From: an uncultured Collinsella sp.
Lineage (GTDB): Bacteria > Actinomycetota > Coriobacteriia > Coriobacteriales > Coriobacteriaceae
Reading direction: 5' to 3'
NCBI GenBank assembly: GCA_902493855.1
Contig: CABUQV010000014.1
Coordinates: forward strand, 1-53,222
DNA: 53,222 bases
Shown piece by piece: positions 41,720-50,327 of this stretch (position 1 is its first letter; every line of letters begins with the position of its first letter). A model generated the notes under the pieces. That model was not told the DNA's origin. It ran no database searches and was given only the letters and a program-made list of their open reading frames with translations. Position numbers and translations under genes: made by a program.

Positions 41720-42457
41720 CTAAACGTTTGCTCGGTTGGTGAAGATGCCCTTTTTGGAAGTCCCCTGATCGTCGGAGCCCTTCTTCACCTTCTTACCGTC
41801 CTTGGTGTAGTAGGAGTAGTAGTACTCGCTGGTCTCGGTCTCGCAGTAGTTCATAACGGTACCGATGAGCTTGACCTTCTCGGACTTCTTAAGCTGACCG
41901 ATGGCGTTGAGCGCCTCCTCGCGCTTGGTGAAGTCCTCGCGCACGACAAAAAGCGCACCGTCGGTCAGACTTGCGATCTCGGCAGCATCGATGAAGGTGC
42001 CGACCGGGGGAGCATCAAAGATGACGTACTGGAACTTGGCGGACAGCGCCTTTACCAGCTTGGCAAAGCGGTGAGAGACGATGATGTCGGCAGGATTGGG
42101 AATATGCGGCTCGGCATCGAGGAAGTAGAAGTTCTTCTGACCCGTCTCGACAATTGCCTGGTCAATGGAGATCTGCTCGGAAAGGACCGCATAGAGTCCG
42201 CCGCGCGAACGAACGCCGAGCATATCGGAAAGGGACCTGCGGCGCATATCGGCCTCGACCAGAAGCACGGACTTGCCGCTCGTGGCGATTGCCTGAGCAA
42301 GGTTAATGGAAACCGTAGACTTGCCCTCGTTGGGAATCGAGGAGGTAACGGTGATGGTGCGGATGGGGTCGTCCACGCTCGCAAAGCGGATGTTGGCCAG
42401 AAGGGTCTTGGCGGCATTCTGTACAACGAGCTTGTCGGTGTTCTTTGCCTTAGCCAT
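41720..42457 (-). CDS. cpsD: CpsD/CapB-type tyrosine kinase
   Basis: A 245-residue bacterial tyrosine kinase. Walker A is SSIPNEGKSTVSINLA, Walker A-prime VLLVEADMRRRSL, and Walker B VIFDAPPVGTF. The C-terminal autophosphorylation cluster SEYYYSYYTKDG has five tyrosines. It needs the cytosolic end of the adjacent Wzz-like membrane protein for activation; the two genes are two bases apart. Confidence 0.93.
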   Translation of the reverse strand: MAKAKNTDKLVVQNAAKTLLANIRFASVDDPIRTITVTSSIPNEGKSTVSINLAQAIATSGKSVLLVEADMRRRSLSDMLGVRSRGGLYAVLSEQISIDQAIVETGQKNFYFLDAEPHIPNPADIIVSHRFAKLVKALSAKFQYVIFDAPPVGTFIDAAEIASLTDGALFVVREDFTKREEALNAIGQLKKSEKVKLIGTVMNYCETETSEYYYSYYTKDGKKVKKGSDDQGTSKKGIFTNRANV

Positions 42458-42459
42458 GC

Positions 42460-43116
42460 CTATTTACCACCTTTCATAGCCGGAATTCGGCCAACAACGG
42501 GAATGCCCAGGAGCTCTTCTGCCTCTTCGGCACCGCGGATGCGGGTATTGAGCATGTCTGCCAAAACGACATAGGCAACTGCGATAAAGATACCGGCGAG
42601 GAACGCGACGGCAATATACAGCGTGCGCTTGGGGCCGCTGGGGGCTTCGGGGGTCTTAGCCTCGTCGATAACGTTGATGCTCTGGGCAGCGCCGACGTTC
42701 TGAGCGACCGTACTCACCGAGCTGGCCATGGCCTTTGCGACCTTAGCCGTCTCCTTGGCATCGGTGCCGGTAACCGAAAGCGTAATGACACGCGTGGTGG
42801 TCTCGGAGGAAACAGACACCTTGTAGTCATCCAGATCGGTGAGGCCCAGTTCTTTGGCTGCGCCGCTCTTAACGCTATCGCTATCCAGCAGCGTGGCGAT
42901 ATCGTTGGAAAGCATCTGGCTCGCCGAGAGATCGTTGTAGCTCATCTGACCGCTATCGTCGGTCTTGGCGAGAATGTACATGCTCGTCGTCGCGGTGTAG
43001 GTGTTGTCCATCGCAACAAAGGACACGATGCCCATGGCGATCGCGCAGACCACCGGAAGGGTGATGACCAGCTTAAGGTGCTTTTTGAGCAGCTGGAACA
43101 GTTCGAGAAGGGTCAT
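42460..43116 (-). CDS. Wzz/CpsC-type chain-length determinant protein
   Basis: A 218-residue membrane protein with two helices (VITLPVVCAIAMGIVSFVA near the N-terminus and LYIAVAFLAGIFIAVAYVV near the C-terminus) around an extracytoplasmic domain, the polysaccharide co-polymerase (Wzz/CpsC) design. Its cytosolic tail (MLNTRIRGAEEAEELLGIP) would contact the kinase. AAAGGC lies eight bases before the ATG. It is the first gene of the set. No flippase, polymerase or glycosyltransferase genes are linked here. Confidence 0.9.
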   Translation of the reverse strand: MTLLELFQLLKKHLKLVITLPVVCAIAMGIVSFVAMDNTYTATTSMYILAKTDDSGQMSYNDLSASQMLSNDIATLLDSDSVKSGAAKELGLTDLDDYKVSVSSETTTRVITLSVTGTDAKETAKVAKAMASSVSTVAQNVGAAQSINVIDEAKTPEAPSGPKRTLYIAVAFLAGIFIAVAYVVLADMLNTRIRGAEEAEELLGIPVVGRIPAMKGGK

Positions 43117-43258
43117 GCAGCTTGCCTTTCATTTCCCCAGTTCGGATTGACAAAACTGTCCGTATGTTATCGCATCTTTTTACCGAGACCAAACTCTATA
43201 CATAAGAAACAGGCTCTCCTGTAAAAATGTCGGAAGCAATCGTAAAATTGCACAACAA

Positions 43259-43285
43259 CGCCGCACCCGAAAGTCAAATGCGGCG
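43259..43285 (-). terminator. Probable terminator of the PhoR-like gene
   Basis: CGCCGCA/TGCGGCG around a 13-base loop, followed on the minus strand by TTGTTGTG. It lies 26 bases past the kinase stop. Confidence 0.55.
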
Positions 43286-43311
43286 TCTACATCAATATCT
43301 ATGTTGTATCG

Positions 43312-44736
43312 CTATGCGAATGGCTCGTCCTGCTGTATGGGAAACGTCACCGTAATGGTGGTTCCCACGCCCAACTCGCTCGACAGGTCGAGCGTGGCGT
43401 GATGATACAGGGCCGCATGCTTGACAATTGCAAGCCCCAGACCGGTTCCGCCGCGCGCCTTGGACCTACTCTTGTCCACGCGATAGAACCGCTCAAATAC
43501 CTTGCCCTGTTCTTCAGACGCGATACCGATTCCCGTGTCGGCGACCGCAAGGAACGGATAGCCTTCGTCGTTGGTGCCGCACTGCAGCGTAACCGTACCG
43601 CCGGGTCGATTGTAGCGGATGGCGTTGCTTGCCAGATTATAGATGAGCTCGTCGATCAAGCGCGACACGCCTTCGATGACCACAGGCTTGGTCTCATGAC
43701 TTATCGTCACATTCGCCTGGCGGGCGACCTGTTCAAGACGCTGCTCAACCGCGTAGATGGCACGCGAGAGCTCAATAGGCTCCGTGGACCCAATGGGCAC
43801 CGCCTCGCCCTCAGTTGCACGCTCGGCCTCGTCCAAGTTAGACAGCGTAAGGATGTCGTTGACAAGCGCCGCCAAACGGCCCGCCTCACGATAGATGCGA
43901 CCGCCAAAGTTGCGCAGGTCGTCCTCACCCTCGACCATGCCGTTTGCGATGAGCTCGGCATAGCCCGAAATCGCCGTAAGCGGCGTCTTGAGCTCATGGG
44001 TGATATTCGCCGTGAACTCGCGGCGCATACGGTCGTTGTCCGCTAGCACCGCCATTTGGCGCTTGAGCTCCTGGCGCTGCGACTCGATACGCTCAAGCAT
44101 GGGGACCATCTCGGCATAGGCGTGCTCATAGCTACGGCGTGGGTGGTCCAAATCCACCTCTTGCAACGGCGCGATGATGGCACGGGACTCGCGGCGCGCC
44201 ATAAAAAACGAGAGTACCGCACCCGCTGCTGCGATAAGCAGCATCGGCGCCACCATCGACAGCAAAATCGCCGCAACGCCCGGCTGGGCCTGCGCCAAGC
44301 GGACAACCTGGCCGTTATCAAGGGCGACGGCGCGATACAGCATAATCTCGTCGAGCGTAGAGCTTGCGCGCTCCGCGGAACCCAAACCACTCTCAAAGGC
44401 CTCGATGACCTCGGGGCGATCGCCATGGTTGGGCAGTGTGGAAGGCGACGCCTCGTTGTCGTAGGCAACCGATCCATCCTTGTTAATCAGCGTGATGCGC
44501 AAGTCCTCGCGATCGAGGCTACGCAAGAACGGGATGGGCTCCTGCTGCTCGTCGAGGGCGGCAGCAATGAGCTCGGTTTCCTGCGCCAGGTTGGCACTCG
44601 TGGCATCCGCCAAGGTGTTTTGCACAAAGAACGCGCCCAGCACCGTAAACGCCACGATAACCGCCATGGCGCAGACAAAGATCGTCACAAAAACGCGGTG
44701 CGACAGCGTTTGTTTTCCCTGGGGGGCGAAGACCAC
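43312..44736 (-). CDS. PhoR-like sensor histidine kinase
   Basis: A 474-residue sensor kinase: N-terminal helix (VFVTIFVCAMAVIVAFTVL), an extracytoplasmic sensing region (about 37-150), a second helix (LLSMVAPMLLIAAAGAVL), dimerisation/H-box FTANITHELKTPLTAISGYA, and a HATPase domain with N box NAIRYN, G1 DTGIGI and G2 GGTGLGLAIVKHA. It starts with GTG three bases after the PhoB-like stop, with GGAG upstream. With pstB and the regulator next to it, phosphate sensing is likely but not proven. Confidence 0.88.
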   Translation of the reverse strand: MVFAPQGKQTLSHRVFVTIFVCAMAVIVAFTVLGAFFVQNTLADATSANLAQETELIAAALDEQQEPIPFLRSLDREDLRITLINKDGSVAYDNEASPSTLPNHGDRPEVIEAFESGLGSAERASSTLDEIMLYRAVALDNGQVVRLAQAQPGVAAILLSMVAPMLLIAAAGAVLSFFMARRESRAIIAPLQEVDLDHPRRSYEHAYAEMVPMLERIESQRQELKRQMAVLADNDRMRREFTANITHELKTPLTAISGYAELIANGMVEGEDDLRNFGGRIYREAGRLAALVNDILTLSNLDEAERATEGEAVPIGSTEPIELSRAIYAVEQRLEQVARQANVTISHETKPVVIEGVSRLIDELIYNLASNAIRYNRPGGTVTLQCGTNDEGYPFLAVADTGIGIASEEQGKVFERFYRVDKSRSKARGGTGLGLAIVKHAALYHHATLDLSSELGVGTTITVTFPIQQDEPFA

Positions 44737-44739
44737 GGG

Positions 44740-45468
44740 TTACTCCTCCGATGCGGTGGCCGCGGTGTCGTCACCTTCGGCACCATCACCGGCAGAAGGC
44801 TCGGCCAAGCGGTAGCCCACGCCGCGCACGGTCTCGATGGCGCCGGCATGCTCGCCCAGTTTTTGGCGAAGCGTCTGCACGTGCACGTCAACGGTGCGCG
44901 AACCGCCGTCGAAGTCCCAGCCCCACACGCTCTGCAGCAACGACTCGCGGGTAAAAACCACGCCGGGCTTGCGCATGAGGTACTCGAGCAGGTCGAACTC
45001 GCGCAGGGTGAGCTTAAGCGGCTCGCCGGCAACGGTCACCTCGCGATGGCTGGGCGAGAGCACGATGTCGCCCACGCTGAGCACATCGCTCGCCTGCTTG
45101 ACCATGCCGCCGCGACGCAGCAGTGCGCGGCAGCGGCTCGCAAGCTCCATGAGCGAAAACGGCTTAGTCAGGTAATCGTCGGCACCGCCATCGAGCGCCA
45201 TCACCTTGTCGAGCTCGGTATCCTTGGCGGTAAGCATCATGATGGGCACCGTCGCCGTCAGGCGATCGGCACGCAGTCGACGCATAATCGCCAAGCCATC
45301 GGTATCGGGCAGCATGATGTCGAGCAGGACGGCATCGGGTACCCGTCGCGCCACGGCAGCCTTAAACTCACCGTCGCACGAAAAGCCTTCGGCCTCAATC
45401 CCCTGCTTGCGCAGTGCATAGACCGTCAAATCCCTGATGTTGTCATCGTCCTCGACGTAATAGATCAT
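44740..45468 (-). CDS. PhoB-like OmpR-family response regulator
   Basis: A 242-residue regulator. The receiver domain has acidic residues EDDD, phospho-acceptor Asp in LLDIMLPDTDG, Thr in MLTAKD and Lys in YLTKPFS. The winged-helix output domain has LTLREFDLLEYLMRKPG and TVDVHVQTLRQKL. The C-terminal tail is acidic. The start at 45468 (MIYYVEDDD) has AAAGGGG six bases upstream. It is the partner of the downstream kinase and follows pstB by 64 bases. Confidence 0.9.
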   Translation of the reverse strand: MIYYVEDDDNIRDLTVYALRKQGIEAEGFSCDGEFKAAVARRVPDAVLLDIMLPDTDGLAIMRRLRADRLTATVPIMMLTAKDTELDKVMALDGGADDYLTKPFSLMELASRCRALLRRGGMVKQASDVLSVGDIVLSPSHREVTVAGEPLKLTLREFDLLEYLMRKPGVVFTRESLLQSVWGWDFDGGSRTVDVHVQTLRQKLGEHAGAIETVRGVGYRLAEPSAGDGAEGDDTAATASEE

Positions 45469-45532
45469 GTTGAACCCCTTTGCGGCCGGCATGACCGCAT
45501 CTTAACCCTAAAGGTACCTTTACTAGATGGTA

Positions 45533-46408
45533 TCAGCCAAAACGCCCCGTCAAATAATCCGCCGTGCGCGGATCGGTCGGATTCTTGAAGAGTTGCGCGG
45601 TGGGCGCGTGCTCCACCAGCTCACCCAGCAAAAAGAATGCGACCGAATCGGAGATACGCGCCGCCTGCTGCATATTGTGCGTAACGACCACGAGCGTGCA
45701 GGTCTCTTTGAGCTCGCAGGCCAGCTGCTCCACCACCAGCGTCGACACAGGGTCGAGTGCCGAGGTCGGCTCGTCCATCAGCAGAATGTCGGGCTGCACG
45801 GCAAGTGTGCGGGCGATGCACAGGCGCTGCTGCTGTCCACCCGAAAGACCCAGGCCCGACTCCTTGAGCTTGTCCTTGACCTCATCCCATAGCGCAGCGC
45901 GACGAAGGGAATCCTCGACCAGCCCATCCAGCACAGCGCGATCGCGCACGCCCATGCCGCGCGGCCCATAGGCGACGTTGTCGTAGATGCTCATGGGAAA
46001 CGGGTTGGGGCGCTGGAACACCATGCCCACGCGCTGGCGCAAACGGCAGATGTCGTAATCGCCCAGGATATCTTGACCATCGAGCGCAATCTTGCCCTCG
46101 ATGCGGCAATCCTTGATGCCGTCGTTCATGCGGTTAAAGCAGCGCAGCAACGTGGACTTTCCGCAGCCCGAAGGCCCGATGAACGAGGTGATCTGCTTGT
46201 CGCGGATCTTGATATTCACGTCCTTGAGCGCATGATGGTCGCCATAGAACAGGTCGAGGCCCTCGACATCGATGCGCGTCGGCGAGGCGGCAAGATCCTC
46301 TGCCGTGGGGCGAGTCGCATCCCCAACCTCGCGCTCGTGCGCGGCCTCGGCCTGCGCTTTCATGAGTTCTTCAAGCTCCGTGGGCTCCACAGCCGCAGCA
46401 GCCGTCAT
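45533..46408 (-). CDS. pstB: Phosphate ABC transporter ATP-binding protein PstB
   Basis: A 291-residue ATPase that energises high-affinity phosphate import. Walker A is FIGPSGCGKSTLLRC, the Q loop region GMVFQRPNPFPMSIYDNVAYG is diagnostic of PstB, the signature is GLSGGQQQRLCIAR, and Walker B LLMDEPTSALDP. An acidic N-terminal extension of about 45 residues is unusual. The ATG at 46408 has GGAGG upstream. pstS, pstC, pstA and phoU are not in the window, so this copy is separated from its permease genes. A TTGACA -35 lies at 46485-46490. Confidence 0.94.
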   Translation of the reverse strand: MTAAAAVEPTELEELMKAQAEAAHEREVGDATRPTAEDLAASPTRIDVEGLDLFYGDHHALKDVNIKIRDKQITSFIGPSGCGKSTLLRCFNRMNDGIKDCRIEGKIALDGQDILGDYDICRLRQRVGMVFQRPNPFPMSIYDNVAYGPRGMGVRDRAVLDGLVEDSLRRAALWDEVKDKLKESGLGLSGGQQQRLCIARTLAVQPDILLMDEPTSALDPVSTLVVEQLACELKETCTLVVVTHNMQQAARISDSVAFFLLGELVEHAPTAQLFKNPTDPRTADYLTGRFG

Positions 46409-46463
46409 ACCGCATACCTCCACATCGATATCAATTCAGCAGTATCGATAGTAGGAATCGCGG

Positions 46464-46490
46464 CTCATATGCACGTGAGCGCATTGTCAA
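46464..46490 (-). promoter_or_regulatory. Candidate pstB promoter
   Basis: The minus strand has a consensus TTGACA (46490-46485) with TATGAG (46469-46464) 15 bases on. The short spacing makes this tentative. Confidence 0.35.
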
Positions 46491-46511
46491 GTGTTTGTAA
46501 GGGCACACTGG

Positions 46512-47750
46512 CTATGCGGCGGGCAGCTCGATGGTGAATATCGTGTGTTCGGGCGTCGATTCACATGCAACGGTACCGCCGTGCGCGCATACGATCTCCT
46601 TGGCGATGGCAAGCCCCAGTCCAGCGCCGCCGCGATTGGTCGCACGCGCCGCATCCAGGCGATAGAACTTCTCAAAGATCACCTTGAGCTTTGCCTCAGG
46701 GATGGGATCGCCCTGATTGATAAAGCGCACGCGCACGCCACCGCCGTCCCGGCGTCTGGCCTCGATCGTGATGGTCGAGCCCTCATAGCTATAGGCAACG
46801 GCGTTTTTCATGATGTTGTTAAACACGCGGGCCATCTTGTCGCCATCCACGAGCACCGTCAGGTCCTCGCGAATATCAACTTGGGCTTCCTTATGCTGCT
46901 CGTTGAGGATGGGATAGAACTCGTCAGCCACCTGAGCCAGCAGCAACCCCAGATCAACATAGCCGCGCGTGAGCACGATATCGTGGAAGTCAAAGCGCGT
47001 GATATCGAAGAACTCTTCGATGAGCGTATCGAGCCGGTGCGCCTTGTCGAGCGCCACGCCCGTAAAGTGCGCACGTTGCTCAACCGGCAGCTCAGGAGCT
47101 TCTTGCAGCAGCGAAAGATAGCCCACCACACTGGCAAGCGGGGTGCGTAGGTCATGTGCCAAGTACGTGACCAGATCGTCCTTGCGATGCGACTCGTCAC
47201 GCAGAGCTTGCTGCACCTTGCGCTCACGGTCACGCACGCGGTTAAGGGCGCCCTCGACCTCCAAGAAGTCGCCGTCGATGTTGTCCCAGGTGTCGGGGTG
47301 ATCGATCAGGCGATCTTGAATACGAGCGGCCAGCACACAATCGGCATGCTGCTCGCCCTGCTCGTAGCCCTGGTAGTACAGGGCGCGGCCGCACAAGAAC
47401 AGCACGCACACGGCAAGCGCCAGCACAAAGCCAAGCATGTTGAATACAAAGCCGGCATCGAACAACACCGGCCCTTCGATGCCGCCGAGCGCCATGGCGC
47501 CAATCGCCAACGTCATGGCCCACGCGGCGCCGCCAATCACCACGCAGCGGCACACAATCTCAAATCGATCGATCAGCAAAAAGCCGACAAGCAGCACCGC
47601 CAAGATTCCAGCGATGTTATCGATGCCAATCAGCAGCAGGCTCAGCAAAAAGAGCAGCACCGTTGCAAGCGCGCGGTTGTCGACGACCGACCTCACGTAT
47701 TCAAAGAGCCAATCGGGCACCTCGAACGCTTGCCTATCGTCTTTTGTCAT
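46512..47750 (-). CDS. VanS-like sensor histidine kinase
   Basis: A 412-residue kinase. The N-terminal region (about 25-150) has several membrane helices with little extracytoplasmic sequence (VLLFLLSLLLIGIDNIAGIL, then AAWAMTLAIGAMAL). The H-box is YLAHDLRTPLASVVGYLSLL, followed by N box NIMKNAVAYS and G2 GGAGLGLAIAKEIV. The H-box region and partner resemble VanS. The start at 47750 (MTKDDRQAF) has GAGGA eight bases upstream; an in-frame extension would run into the regulator gene. It signals with the upstream VanR-like regulator. A vancomycin ligase cluster is absent, so resistance should not be inferred. Confidence 0.86.
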   Translation of the reverse strand: MTKDDRQAFEVPDWLFEYVRSVVDNRALATVLLFLLSLLLIGIDNIAGILAVLLVGFLLIDRFEIVCRCVVIGGAAWAMTLAIGAMALGGIEGPVLFDAGFVFNMLGFVLALAVCVLFLCGRALYYQGYEQGEQHADCVLAARIQDRLIDHPDTWDNIDGDFLEVEGALNRVRDRERKVQQALRDESHRKDDLVTYLAHDLRTPLASVVGYLSLLQEAPELPVEQRAHFTGVALDKAHRLDTLIEEFFDITRFDFHDIVLTRGYVDLGLLLAQVADEFYPILNEQHKEAQVDIREDLTVLVDGDKMARVFNNIMKNAVAYSYEGSTITIEARRRDGGGVRVRFINQGDPIPEAKLKVIFEKFYRLDAARATNRGGAGLGLAIAKEIVCAHGGTVACESTPEHTIFTIELPAA

Positions 47751-47776
47751 ATCAAGATCCTCACAAGCGAAAAGCG

Positions 47777-48472
47777 TTATTCGATGATGTAGCCGACGCC
47801 CCAGACGTTTTTGATAAAGCGTGGCTTTTGTGCGTCGTCGCCGATCTTTTCGCGCAAGTGGCGAATGTGCACCATCACCGTATTGTTGGAGCCGGGCATA
47901 AAGTCCTCGTTCCACACCGCGCGAAACAGGTCCTCCACGGCCACCACGCTGCCGCGATGCTCGACCAAATACAGCAAGATTGAATACTCGGTGGGCGTGA
48001 GGCGAACCGGCGAACCGTCCACTGTCACGGAACGAGCGTCGCGGTTGATCTCCAAGCCGTCGAGCTGAATGGTCGGCGACTCGGCCGCCTGTGCACGGCT
48101 ACCGTAGCTGGTGTAGCGACGAAGCTGAGCGTGCACGCGCGCGATGAGCTCCAGCGGACGGAACGGCTTAACCACGTAATCGTCCGCGCCAAGCGAAAGG
48201 CCCCCGATCTTGTCTTGCTGGGCATCGCGCGCCGTCAGCATGATCACGGGATAGGTATGGCTGGAACGGATCGTACGCAGCAGCTCAAAGCCATCGATAT
48301 CGGGCAGCATGACATCCAGCAGCGCCAGATCGAACTCCTGCTCCAAGATTGCCTTGGCGGCATCGGCCCCGCTATAGGCAATCTGGACGTCAAAGCCTTC
48401 TTTTGTAAGGTAGATGCCCACTAGGTCGGCAATGGCCTTTTCGTCATCAACTACCAAAATGCGCTCGTTCAT
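47777..48472 (-). CDS. VanR-like OmpR-family response regulator
   Basis: A 231-residue regulator. ILVVDDEKAIADLV, LLDVMLPDIDGFEL (phospho-acceptor Asp), IMLTARDAQQDKIGGL and YVVKPFRPLELIARV, then a winged helix ending HIRHLREKI and NVWGVGYII, closely follow VanR as recalled. It is divergent from the D,D-carboxypeptidase gene at 48670; a symmetrical site TTAAG-5-CTTAA (48538-48552) lies in the 197-base gap. Control of that peptidase or of wall metabolism is likely but inferred. Confidence 0.88.
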   Translation of the reverse strand: MNERILVVDDEKAIADLVGIYLTKEGFDVQIAYSGADAAKAILEQEFDLALLDVMLPDIDGFELLRTIRSSHTYPVIMLTARDAQQDKIGGLSLGADDYVVKPFRPLELIARVHAQLRRYTSYGSRAQAAESPTIQLDGLEINRDARSVTVDGSPVRLTPTEYSILLYLVEHRGSVVAVEDLFRAVWNEDFMPGSNNTVMVHIRHLREKIGDDAQKPRFIKNVWGVGYIIE

Positions 48473-48537
48473 GCGTGCTCCTCTCGCGCTCCATTATGCC
48501 CGAGGCGACGCACGCCACACACAACAAGCGTGGGTGA

Positions 48538-48552
48538 TTAAGTCGACCTTAA
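48538..48552. promoter_or_regulatory. Palindrome in the vanR-like/dacA divergent region
   Basis: TTAAG TCGAC CTTAA: five-base arms around GTCGAC. A candidate regulator site; OmpR-family sites are more often direct repeats, so this is uncertain. Confidence 0.35.
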
Positions 48553-48621
48553 GCACCCTTGTGCCCGTTCGGGAGCGGATGTGGGCCACGCACGCACGCG
48601 ATGATCGCCGACGCCGGCAAA

Positions 48622-48630
48622 TGATATACT
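48622..48630 (+). promoter_or_regulatory. Extended -10 promoter of the D,D-carboxypeptidase gene
   Basis: TGATATACT has an extended TGN motif and TATACT (five of six to consensus), 40 bases before the GTG start. The -35 is poor, as often with extended -10 promoters. Confidence 0.5.
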
Positions 48631-48669
48631 CTAGTTCCAGAAGAGACCATCCCGTCGAAAGCGAAATCC

Positions 48670-50010
48670 GTGAAGTCCCTCACCTCTTTTGCAAAGCGCT
48701 CAGCCCAGCTTGCCGCCGGCTTTGTCTGCGCTATCGCCCTTGCCGCTGGCGCGCCCACCGTCGCCGGCGCCCAAGTGCTCACGACCGACAATGTTTGCGG
48801 CAAAACCGCCGATGCGCGCGGCATCACGGCCGAAAACCTGCCCGATATCGATGCGACCAATGCCCTCGTCATGGACAAGGACGGCACCGTCTACTATGGG
48901 CGCGGCGCCGATGAGCAGGTCAAGATTGCCTCGATCACCAAAGTCATGACCGCAATCCTAACCGTCGAGAATTGCAAGATGGACGAGAAGGTCACGGTGA
49001 GCAACGCCGCAGCCACCGTGGGTAATTCGACCGCTGGCTTGCTCGAAGGCGACAAGCTTACCGTGGAGCAGGCACTGCGCGGCCTGATGATTCCCTCGGG
49101 CAACGACGCCGCCATCGTGCTCGCCGAATATGTGGGCAAGAAGATCGACCCTAAGACCAAAGACGCCGAGGCCACATTTGTGAAGGCCATGAACGAGCGC
49201 GCTAAGAAGCTCGGCTGCACCGGTACGCTTTTTGAAAACCCGCATGGTCTGGACTTTGATGAGTGGGCTGGCAATATGCACTCAACCGCACACGACGTAG
49301 CGCTGATGATGCAGGAGGCCATGAAAAACGACACGATCCGCGAGGTCGTAGCGAGCGAGGATTCCTGGATCGAGGTCACGGGCGCCGACGGCACCGACCA
49401 TTCGCATTCCATGGACACGCATAACTATTTGCTGGGTCAAGATGGCAACATCGGTGGCAAGACTGGCACCACCGACGATGCAGGCTATTGCTTTACGGGT
49501 GCCTACAACCGCGATGGCGACGAGATCTACACCGTCGTTTTGAACTCCACCACCACCGACCAGCGCTTTACCGATACCGCAACCCTTGCCAACTGGTACT
49601 ACGGTCACAAGGTGACGGTCGCGATCGCCAACACGCAGGAAAAGACCGCCAACGGCAACCCGCTTATGGCGCGCGTTAGCCAGACAGATTGGACGGACAA
49701 GACGATCGACGCCACGCTCGCCGACCCCACGGCGCAAGCGACCGTGTTTTCCCTTGCCGGCGAGGTGACCGAAAAGGTTAGCTACGACGATCTTTCGGGC
49801 ACGGTGCATGTTGGCGACAAGGTGGGCAGCGTTACGCTCAAGCAGAACGGCACCAAGATCGCCGTCATGGACCTGGTCGCCGACGAGGAAGGCTCGGGGC
49901 CCAATCCCATCGAGTGGCTGCTCGTGAAGCTCGATCGCTTAGGCCGCCGCATCGACAACCGCCCGCTCACGGCAGAGAGCGAGACCGTAGCCAAGGCTCC
50001 TGAGATGTAG
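48670..50010 (+). CDS. D-alanyl-D-alanine carboxypeptidase (S11, DacA/PBP5-type)
   Basis: A 446-residue exported penicillin-binding protein that trims the terminal D-Ala from peptidoglycan pentapeptides. It has a signal peptide (SAQLAAGFVCAIALAAGAPT, cleavage near AGA-Q), catalytic SITK (Ser and Lys), PSGND with Ser-Gly-Asn, and GGKTGTT, then a C-terminal beta domain. No clear C-terminal helix is present, though an amphipathic end (EWLLVKLDRLGRRI) could hold it to the membrane. It starts with GTG at 48670 with only a weak ribosome site. It is divergent from a VanRS-like system, suggesting a shared wall function. Confidence 0.92.
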   Translation: MKSLTSFAKRSAQLAAGFVCAIALAAGAPTVAGAQVLTTDNVCGKTADARGITAENLPDIDATNALVMDKDGTVYYGRGADEQVKIASITKVMTAILTVENCKMDEKVTVSNAAATVGNSTAGLLEGDKLTVEQALRGLMIPSGNDAAIVLAEYVGKKIDPKTKDAEATFVKAMNERAKKLGCTGTLFENPHGLDFDEWAGNMHSTAHDVALMMQEAMKNDTIREVVASEDSWIEVTGADGTDHSHSMDTHNYLLGQDGNIGGKTGTTDDAGYCFTGAYNRDGDEIYTVVLNSTTTDQRFTDTATLANWYYGHKVTVAIANTQEKTANGNPLMARVSQTDWTDKTIDATLADPTAQATVFSLAGEVTEKVSYDDLSGTVHVGDKVGSVTLKQNGTKIAVMDLVADEEGSGPNPIEWLLVKLDRLGRRIDNRPLTAESETVAKAPEM

Positions 50011-50038
50011 GGCGCAAGAATAATCAGCCCACTGAAAG

Positions 50039-50067
50039 GAGGCGTCCGAAAGGATGCCTCTTTTTTT
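50039..50067 (+). terminator. Terminator of the D,D-carboxypeptidase gene
   Basis: GAGGCGTCC/GGATGCCTC with a short loop and TTTTTTT after it, 28 bases past the stop. Confidence 0.85.
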
Positions 50068-50069
50068 GA

Positions 50070-50086
50070 GGGTTCGAATCCCCAGC
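50070..50086 (+). other. Inverted copy of a tRNA-Ser T-arm segment
   Basis: GGGTTCGAATCCCCAGC matches 17 bases of the T-arm and acceptor side of the tRNA-Ser gene next door but lies on the opposite strand. It may be the residue of a tRNA gene or of an integration site. Confidence 0.55.
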
Positions 50087-50104
50087 GCCCTTTCTCGATA
50101 ATAA

Positions 50105-50131
50105 AAAAGGGCCCCCGATGGGACCCTTCTT
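50105..50131 (-). terminator. Terminator of tRNA-Ser
   Basis: AAGGGTCCC/GGGGCCCTT around a short loop on the minus strand, followed by TTTTTTATTA; 12 bases past the CCA end. Confidence 0.8.
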
Positions 50132-50142
50132 TAAAGTTAAAC

Positions 50143-50233
50143 TGGCGGAGAGCTGGGGATTCGAACCCCAGATGCCCTTTTGGGGCATACTCGCTTAGCA
50201 GGCGAGCACCTTCGGCCTCTCGGTCAGCTCTCC
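50143..50233 (-). tRNA. tRNA-Ser (anticodon GCT)
   Basis: A 91-base tRNA with encoded CCA. The acceptor GGAGAGC pairs with GCTCTCC, the anticodon stem CTCGC/GCGAG holds loop CTGCTAA (anticodon GCT), the long variable arm TGCCC...GGGCA is typical of serine tRNAs, and the T-arm is TGGGGTTCGAATCCCCA. Reads AGC and AGU codons. Confidence 0.97.
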
Positions 50234-50327
50234 GTAACAGCCGTTCTATAGTAACCAAACAGTCGAAGTTGAGCAAGAGGGAATTTTCTAATTGCCTAGC
50301 GGCCTTTCCTCCTTGCAGTTTTCGCCC

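Noticed and set aside
44056..45588. A long plus-strand frame opposite the PhoBR-like genes
   Set aside because: Opposes two clear regulators and lacks domains and a start site.
46512..50010. Vancomycin resistance
   Set aside because: Only VanRS-like regulators and a housekeeping-type D,D-carboxypeptidase are present; vanH, a D-Ala-D-Lac or D-Ser ligase and vanX are absent.
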